A stretch of 46,537 nt of DNA from DASSWG01 sp035705295 (GTDB lineage Bacteria > Bacteroidota > Bacteroidia > Flavobacteriales > Flavobacteriaceae). A model generated the notes under the pieces. The model searched no databases, had not been told where the DNA came from, and saw only the letters and a list, made by a program, of their open reading frames with translations. The position numbers and the translations under genes were made by a program. The stretch's first letter is position 1. The number at the start of each line of letters is the position of its first letter. The DNA lies in the NCBI GenBank assembly GCA_035705295.1, contig DASSWG010000107.1, forward strand, positions 1 through 46,537, read 5' to 3'. Below, piece after piece: positions 41,827 to 46,537 of this stretch.

Positions 41827-42804
41827 ATGTCAAAAGAAATAGAACGCATCAAATGTTTGATCATTGGTTCCGGCCCTGCGGGATATACCGCGGCGATTTA
41901 TGCTGCCCGTGCTGATCTGAAACCCGTAATGTACACCGGAATGGAACCTGGCGGTCAGTTGACCACCACTACCGAAGTGGATAATTTTCCGGGATATCCG
42001 GAAGGAATCGATGGTCCCACGATGATGGTGCAATTGCAGCAACAAGCCGAACGTTTCGGAACGCAAGTGCGGATTGGAATGGCTACGCAAGTCGAATTTG
42101 GAAAAGAACCGGGCGACATTCACCGAGTTTGTATTGACAATGCCGATTGGGTGGAAGCAGAAACCGTGATCATTTCAACCGGGGCCACAGCAAAATATTT
42201 GGGCTTGCCAAGCGAGCAACGTTTGCGTGGTGGCGGGGTTTCCGCGTGTGCCGTTTGTGATGGGTTTTTCTATAAAAATCAAGAAGTGGCGATCGTGGGC
42301 GGTGGCGACACTGCGGCGGAAGAAGCCACTTATTTGGCAAATATTTGCAAAAAAGTGACCATGTTGGTGCGAAAAGACGAAATGCGCGCTTCCAAAGCCA
42401 TGCAGCACCGCGTGACCGAAACGAAAAATATTGATTTACGTTACAATACTGAAATCGACGAGGTTTTGGGCGATCAGGTGGTGGAAGGTTTGCGCATGGT
42501 GAACAACCAAACCGGCGAAAAAGAAACCATTGAAATTACGGGCTTGTTTATCGCGATCGGCCACAAACCCAACACCGATATTTTCAAGGATGTTATGGAT
42601 ATGGACGATGCTGGGTACTTGATCACTAAAGGAAAATCGACGAAAACCAACATTCCAGGTGTTTTTGCCAGCGGCGATGTACAGGACAAAGAATACCGCC
42701 AAGCCGTAACCGCTGCCGGAACGGGCTGTATGGCCGCTTTGGACGCGGAACGCTATTTGGCTTCAGTGGAAAGCGTTGAAAAAGTTGTGAGTTCGGAGCT
42801 ATGA
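41827..42804 (+). CDS. trxB: Thioredoxin reductase
   Basis: 325 residues. FAD- and NADPH-dependent reductase of thioredoxin. FAD motif GSGPAG (14-19), redox-active CAVC (141-144, in ACAVCDGFF), NADPH motif GGGDTA (158-163) and the C-terminal GVFASGDVQD. The start at 41827 (MSKEIERIKCLIIG) follows the -7 box; a longer frame from 41776 would begin upstream of it. The final residues VVSSEL and the stop lie in a repeat shared with nadE and rlmN. Confidence 0.96.
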   Translation: MSKEIERIKCLIIGSGPAGYTAAIYAARADLKPVMYTGMEPGGQLTTTTEVDNFPGYPEGIDGPTMMVQLQQQAERFGTQVRIGMATQVEFGKEPGDIHRVCIDNADWVEAETVIISTGATAKYLGLPSEQRLRGGGVSACAVCDGFFYKNQEVAIVGGGDTAAEEATYLANICKKVTMLVRKDEMRASKAMQHRVTETKNIDLRYNTEIDEVLGDQVVEGLRMVNNQTGEKETIEITGLFIAIGHKPNTDIFKDVMDMDDAGYLITKGKSTKTNIPGVFASGDVQDKEYRQAVTAAGTGCMAALDAERYLASVESVEKVVSSEL

Positions 42805-42812
42805 ATTATGAG
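42789..42812. repeat. tgagttatgag-type repeat over the trxB stop codon
   Basis: 22 of 24 bases match the copy over the nadE stop (29674-29697). Followed by degenerate gattaaccgat words to 42875, which reach into the 3' end of the pseudouridine synthase gene. Confidence 0.6.
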
Positions 42813-42863
42813 TAGCATATAGGAAAATCCAGATTAACCGATCTCCGATTAACCGATAACCAA

Positions 42864-43562
42864 TTAACCATTAACTAAACCCCAAATCACATCGGATGGG
42901 GGTGGCGCAACAAAACTGATTGGTTCGTTTTTTACCGGATGGATCAAGCTCAATTTTCGAGCATGTAAATGAATGCTGCCATCCGGGTTGCTGCGATCGA
43001 AACCGTATTTCAAATCACCTTTGATCGAGCAACCGATCGCAGCAAATTGCGCCCGGATTTGATGGTGGCGCCCGGTTTCCAAATCGATTTCCAAAACGGT
43101 GTAATTATCCAGTTTTTTGATCGTTCGGTAATGTAAAATTGCTTTTTTGCTGTCCGGTACTTCTTTGTTGTGCGCGTAGGATTTGTTTTGTTTCGGGTTG
43201 CGTTTTAAAAAATGAACCAAAGTTCCGGTTTCCTTTGGCGGCTGGTTTTTCACCACTGCCCAATAGGTTTTTTCGGTCTTTTTTTCTGCAAATAATTTGT
43301 TCAAACGCGGCAAAGCTTTCGAAGTTTTTGCGAACAAAACAACTCCACTGGTCGGCCGGTCCAAACGGTGCACCACGCCCAAATACACATTGCCGGGTTT
43401 TTGGTGTTTTTCTTTTAAATAATTTTTGACAACTTCGCTCAGGGGCACATCGCCGGTTTTGTCGCCCTGCACAATGTCGCCCGCCCGTTTGTTGACGACA
43501 ATCAGGTGGTTGTCTTCGTAAAGAACTTGGAGGTTGTTTTTATGGGAAAGGGTTTTTGACAC
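42864..43562 (-). CDS. RluA family pseudouridine synthase
   Basis: 232 residues. Converts uridine to pseudouridine in rRNA or tRNA. Catalytic motif HRLDRPTSG at 65-73 (D68), with preceding YEDNHLIVVNKRAGDIVQGD and later LETGRHHQIRAQFAAIGCSI. No S4 RNA-binding domain, so it is closer to RluA-type short enzymes than RluD. Start GTG 43562. Lies 3' of panB on the same strand. Confidence 0.92.
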   Translation of the reverse strand: MSKTLSHKNNLQVLYEDNHLIVVNKRAGDIVQGDKTGDVPLSEVVKNYLKEKHQKPGNVYLGVVHRLDRPTSGVVLFAKTSKALPRLNKLFAEKKTEKTYWAVVKNQPPKETGTLVHFLKRNPKQNKSYAHNKEVPDSKKAILHYRTIKKLDNYTVLEIDLETGRHHQIRAQFAAIGCSIKGDLKYGFDRSNPDGSIHLHARKLSLIHPVKNEPISFVAPPPSDVIWGLVNG

Positions 43563-43614
43563 TTGATATTATTGGATACTAATCCATTTCAACTCCATTT
43601 TTTTCACTTTTTAT

Positions 43615-43622
43615 CAAAGTTA
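43615..43622 (-). promoter_or_regulatory. -7 box of the pseudouridine synthase gene
   Basis: TAACTTTG on the minus strand, perfect TAnnTTTG match, 52 bases before the GTG. Confidence 0.4.
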
Positions 43623-43675
43623 CAAATTTTATTCCCAAATCGTTTCTCTCGCCAACGCGCAAAGTGAAAATTTGC

Positions 43676-43709
43676 GAAATTCGCTCTAATCCGAGTTAAT
43701 CCGTAGCTT
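43676..43709. repeat. Degenerate attcg/atccg word string at the panB end
   Basis: The ending ccgagttaatccgtagct resembles 1774-1797 before mazG (cgcgttaaattcgtagct). Both abut coding sequence. Confidence 0.45.
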
Positions 43710-44527
43710 CAATACTGCTCGCCCTCATTCGGAAAATCGCTCGATTTCACATCGTCGTTGTATTGCTTGAAAGCTTTTGTCATTTCCGAATACAAATCCA
43801 AATAGCGGCGCAAAAACCGGGGATTAAATTCGTGGGTCATTCCCAACATATCGTGAATCACCAAAACCTGCCCGTCCACTCCGCCGCCGGCACCAATGCC
43901 AATGACTGGAATGGAAATGCTTTCTGCCACTTCTTGTGCCAATTTTGCGGGCACTTTCTCCAAAACCAAGGCGAAACACCCGATTTTTTCCAACAACAAA
44001 GCGTCATTTTTCAGTTTTTCGGCTTCTGCATCTTCTTTGGCACGAACGGTGTAGGTACCGAATTTATAGATGGATTGCGGCGTCAATCCCAAATGGCCCA
44101 TCACCGGAATTCCCGCGTTCAAAATGCGTTTGATGGATTCTTTGATTTCTTTTCCGCCTTCCATTTTCACCGCGTGGCCGCCGCTTTCTTTCATAATCCG
44201 GATCGAAGAACGCAAGGCTTCTTTCGGATCGCTTTGGTAGCTGCCAAAGGGCAGATCGACCACCACCAACGATCGATCGATGGCGCGCACGACCGATGAG
44301 GCGTGATAAATCATCTGGTCCAACGTAATTGGCAAAGTGGTTTCGTGGCCCGCCATCACATTCGATGCGGAATCGCCCACCAAAATCACATCGATTCCCG
44401 CGGCGTCCACGATTTTCGCCATGGAATAGTCGTAAGCGGTCAACATGGAAATTTTTTCGCCCCGGCGCTTCATGTCAACCAAGGATTTTGTGGTGACCCG
44501 TTTGTATTCTTTTTTTGCGACAGACAT
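43709..44527 (-). CDS. panB: 3-methyl-2-oxobutanoate hydroxymethyltransferase
   Basis: 272 residues. First step of pantothenate synthesis: hydroxymethylates ketoisovalerate with methylene-THF. Typical segments: KISMLTAYDYSMAKIVDAAG, ILVGDSASNVMAGHETTLPI (metal/substrate aspartate), VVDLPFGSYQ, KMEGGKE, GHLGLTPQSIYKFGTY and IGIGAGGGVDGQVLVIHD. The start ATG at 44527 fits the family. A promoter is seen upstream, and the pseudouridine synthase follows. Confidence 0.97.
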   Translation of the reverse strand: MSVAKKEYKRVTTKSLVDMKRRGEKISMLTAYDYSMAKIVDAAGIDVILVGDSASNVMAGHETTLPITLDQMIYHASSVVRAIDRSLVVVDLPFGSYQSDPKEALRSSIRIMKESGGHAVKMEGGKEIKESIKRILNAGIPVMGHLGLTPQSIYKFGTYTVRAKEDAEAEKLKNDALLLEKIGCFALVLEKVPAKLAQEVAESISIPVIGIGAGGGVDGQVLVIHDMLGMTHEFNPRFLRRYLDLYSEMTKAFKQYNDDVKSSDFPNEGEQY

Positions 44528-44550
44528 GTTTTTTGGGTTTAAAATTGTGG

Positions 44551-44580
44551 TAAAAGTACTAAATTAGCCATCCATCGCAA
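44551..44580 (-). promoter_or_regulatory. Promoter of panB
   Basis: Minus strand: TTG (44580-44578), 19-base spacer, TACTTTTA (44558-44551; one mismatch), 23 bases before the ATG. Confidence 0.6.
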
Positions 44581-44589
44581 ACCATTTCC

Positions 44590-44616
44590 TTGCGGAAAAA
44601 TTAATTTTTACCTTTA
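44590..44616 (+). promoter_or_regulatory. Promoter of the GlmU-like gene
   Basis: TTG (44590-44592), 16-base spacer, TACCTTTA (44609-44616; one mismatch). The leader is about 85 bases and contains a hairpin. Confidence 0.5.
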
Positions 44617-44657
44617 CAAAAAAACGGTAGAAAGAAGAAAATACAATTTAATAACCG

Positions 44658-44692
44658 AACCCTTTTCAGGGTTTATGATCCCTGAAAGGGTT
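44658..44692 (+). repeat. Palindrome in the leader of the GlmU-like gene
   Basis: AACCCTTTTCAGGG (44658-44671) and CCCTGAAAGGGTT (44680-44692) are complementary except for one extra T. It ends 11 bases before the ATG, so it would form a stem next to the translation start. Confidence 0.55.
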
Positions 44693-44703
44693 AAAATTTG
44701 AGT

Positions 44704-45882
44704 ATGCATTACATTTTATTCGACGGCCCTGCCCGGAACCAATTGTTGCCATTTACTTTTACCCGACCCGTGGCCGAAATCCGAGTGGGTATTTTGACCA
44801 TTCGTGAAAAATGGTCCCGAATGCTCGGAATGAAGGGAGAAATCACCGTTCAAACGGAAGTTTATTTGGAAGAAAAATGGCCTTTCCAACAAATGGAGGA
44901 AAATATTTGCATCAACGCTTCTTATCTTCCCACGGAAAAATTGGTAAATCAAATCAAAAATTTGCAAGAAAATCAAGCGATTTTTGACGACGAAACCCCG
45001 GTGGCTTATTTTTCGAAAGCAAATGAAGAAGCCGATTTCGATATTTTTGAAAAATTTCAGCTTCAAGAAAAAACCATTGCCATACAAAACACTTGGGATA
45101 TTTTTTCCAAAAATGCGGAAGCAATTCAACTGGATTTCGATTTGTTGACAAAAGGAAGAAAGTCTGCTAAAATACCTGATTCGGTTTTTTGCTTAAACAA
45201 GGAAAATATTTTTGTGGAAGAAGGCGCTACCATAAATTTTGTTTCCTTGAACGCTACCGATGGCCCAATTTACGTCGGAAAAAATGCTGAAATAATGGAA
45301 GGGTGTACCGTTCGCGGTCCATTTGCCCTTTGCGAACATTCCACTTTGAAAATGCAATCGAAAATTTACGGCGGAACCACCATTGGTCCGCATAGCAAAG
45401 TAGGTGGTGAAGTGAACAATTCCGTGATTTTCGGTTACTCCAATAAAGGCCACGACGGGTTTTTGGGCAATTCCGTGCTCGGCGAATGGTGCAATTTGGG
45501 CGCGGACACCAACAATTCCAACTTAAAAAACAATTATGCCGAGGTGAAACTCTGGGATTACGAAACCGGGCGTTTTGCCAACACCGGCCTACAATTTTGC
45601 GGCCTGATGATGGGCGACCATTCCAAATGCGGCATCAATACCATGTTCAACACCGGAACGGTGGTGGGCGTGAGCGCCAATATTTTCGGGACGGGTTTCC
45701 CGCGGAATTTTATCCCAAGTTTCAGTTGGGGCGGTAGCAGCGGAACAACAACTTATAAAACAACCAAAGCGTTTGAAGTAGCCGAAATCGTGATGCAACG
45801 CCGCGGAATTGATTTTACGGCAGCCGACCGGAAAATTTTGGAACGTGTTTTCGAGGAGACGAAAAGGTTTCGGAGGGAATAA
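44704..45882 (+). CDS. GlmU-like sugar nucleotidyltransferase family protein
   Basis: 392 residues from ATG 44704 (MHYILFDGPARNQLLPFTFT). TTG 44698 is an alternative. The N-terminal part resembles the nucleotidyltransferase half of GlmU-related proteins but lacks the usual LAAGxGTRM loop; instead it reads FDGPARNQLLPFTFTRPVAE. The C-terminal half (about 185-345) is a left-handed beta-helix with hexapeptide repeats (VEEGATINFVSLNA, IYGGTTIGPHSKVGGEV), and NTGTVVGVSANIFGTGFPRNF near the end. Probably a sugar-phosphate nucleotidyl- or acetyltransferase; substrate unknown. Family known in Bacteroidota. Confidence 0.88.
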   Translation: MHYILFDGPARNQLLPFTFTRPVAEIRVGILTIREKWSRMLGMKGEITVQTEVYLEEKWPFQQMEENICINASYLPTEKLVNQIKNLQENQAIFDDETPVAYFSKANEEADFDIFEKFQLQEKTIAIQNTWDIFSKNAEAIQLDFDLLTKGRKSAKIPDSVFCLNKENIFVEEGATINFVSLNATDGPIYVGKNAEIMEGCTVRGPFALCEHSTLKMQSKIYGGTTIGPHSKVGGEVNNSVIFGYSNKGHDGFLGNSVLGEWCNLGADTNNSNLKNNYAEVKLWDYETGRFANTGLQFCGLMMGDHSKCGINTMFNTGTVVGVSANIFGTGFPRNFIPSFSWGGSSGTTTYKTTKAFEVAEIVMQRRGIDFTAADRKILERVFEETKRFRRE

Positions 45883-45915
45883 ATTTAGTGTCGTATTTTT
45901 GGTGAAACAAAATTA

Positions 45916-46281
45916 CTATTGCATTTTCTTTATTTTCACCAATTCTTGAAAATAAAAAAATATACATATAGGAAACATTAAAAATAATACAAAAAGAATA
46001 GTTTGTCTTTCGTAATGAAAACTTTCAAGATCAAATATGTCAAAAGCGGTCAACAGTCCAAAATAAATGCAAAAAATAATTAGTTCGATATACAGAAATG
46101 TTTTACTCCATATTTTTCGCTTATTTTGGATAATGTAAAAGAAAAAAAATGCGGTTAAAAATGGATTAACAAAAGAAACCAACAAAAATAAGATGTCATT
46201 TTTTGTTTTCGAAGAATAATATAATAAGAACGCAACATTAATGAGAAACAAAATGATGATCACTAAAATCTTTTTCCGCAT
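45916..46281 (-). CDS. AT-rich four-helix membrane protein of unknown function
   Basis: 121 residues with four predicted membrane helices (about 4-22, 29-50, 62-82, 94-114) and basic connectors (KNKRKIW, KTKND). No motif or family is recognised. Codon use is strongly AT-rich compared with the neighbouring GlmU-like gene, which suggests recent acquisition. It is convergent with that gene, and both stop codons lie about 30 bases apart. Confidence 0.6.
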   Translation of the reverse strand: MRKKILVIIILFLINVAFLLYYSSKTKNDILFLLVSFVNPFLTAFFFFYIIQNKRKIWSKTFLYIELIIFCIYFGLLTAFDIFDLESFHYERQTILFVLFLMFPICIFFYFQELVKIKKMQ

Positions 46282-46347
46282 TGGATAAATAATTTTTTTT
46301 ATTTCAAATCTTCCTTTTTCGCCCCTTCACCAAGTCGCCCCTTCGAC

Positions 46348-46537
46348 CTATCGCGTTTTCTTCACCCTCCGCAAATCCAACATATTCACCGGATTGATCC
46401 CCAAACCGGAAACATTTTTTTGCGTGAACCGCACCACTTCGTCATAGTATAACGGCACGATCGGCGCTTTGGCAATAATGATAGAATCCATTTTGGTGTA
46501 CAGCTTGATCCGTTTTTCGTCATTGATGGTTTTCAAG
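46348..46537 (-). CDS. Peptide-type ABC transporter substrate-binding protein, C-terminal end
   Basis: The last 62-63 codons of a gene that continues past the right edge. The fragment reads KLYTKMDSIIIAKAPIVPLY followed by YDEVVRFTQKNVSGLGINPV, which matches the C-terminal lobe of family-5 (OppA/DppA-like) extracellular solute-binding proteins. The codon at 46536 (TTG) is read as an internal Leu, not a start. Presumably part of an oligopeptide import system. Confidence 0.75.
   Translation of the reverse strand, partial: LKTINDEKRIKLYTKMDSIIIAKAPIVPLYYDEVVRFTQKNVSGLGINPVNMLDLRRVKKTR

Overview
The window is a chromosomal segment of a member of the Bacteroidota, almost certainly the family Flavobacteriaceae. 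The evidence is a complete 2423-residue SprA (gliding/type IX secretion translocon), a secreted protein ending in a type IX sorting domain, a PadR-PspC-DUF2807 operon, and no Shine-Dalgarno pattern. About sixteen upstream regions carry the Bacteroidota -7 promoter box TAnnTTTG or a one-base variant. Most of the segment is housekeeping DNA with a few accessory insertions.

Left part (1-6010, + strand): a split HipA kinase toxin-antitoxin module (its HTH partner lies off the left edge), dtd, a MazG-like pyrophosphohydrolase, three tandem paralogous two-helix membrane proteins, aroA, queA and a small acidic/basic lipoprotein with its own promoter and terminator. Next (6195-16023, - strand): a translationally coupled pxpA-pxpB-pxpC 5-oxoprolinase operon beside a DUF2891 lipoprotein, yifB/comM, an amino-sugar kinase-pgi pair, a TonB protein, a VanZ-like protein and gcvH.

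Central part (16249-28764, - strand): the block maeB-ruvA-sprA-gcvH-vanZ-tonB, which I recall as a common flavobacterial gene order, with queG upstream. It is interrupted between maeB and ruvA by an AT-rich secreted protein of unknown function and the decayed 3' end of a HlyD-type bacteriocin-export gene.

Right part (28893-46537): nadE, dnaG (its zinc-binding N-terminal domain has lost its ligands), a polyprenyl diphosphate synthase, a type IX-secreted choice-of-anchor J protein, rlmN, the DUF4870-PadR-PspC-DUF2807 operon with a candidate PadR operator over its promoter, lpxD, tryptophan 2,3-dioxygenase, trxB, an RluA-type pseudouridine synthase, panB, a GlmU-like left-handed-helix protein, an AT-rich membrane protein and the 3' end of a peptide-binding ABC transporter protein.

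No tRNA, rRNA, CRISPR array, complete insertion sequence or phage was found. The most unusual material is non-coding: two related intergenic elements with a pseudoknot-type pairing order and compensatory stem changes (16110-16191 and 32149-32242), a possible structured leader before dnaG (31841-31919), 41-base direct repeats around a 12-bp hairpin (31962-32123), a miniature inverted-repeat element (11547-11795), and a degenerate sense-oriented repeat lying on the stop codons of nadE, trxB and rlmN.
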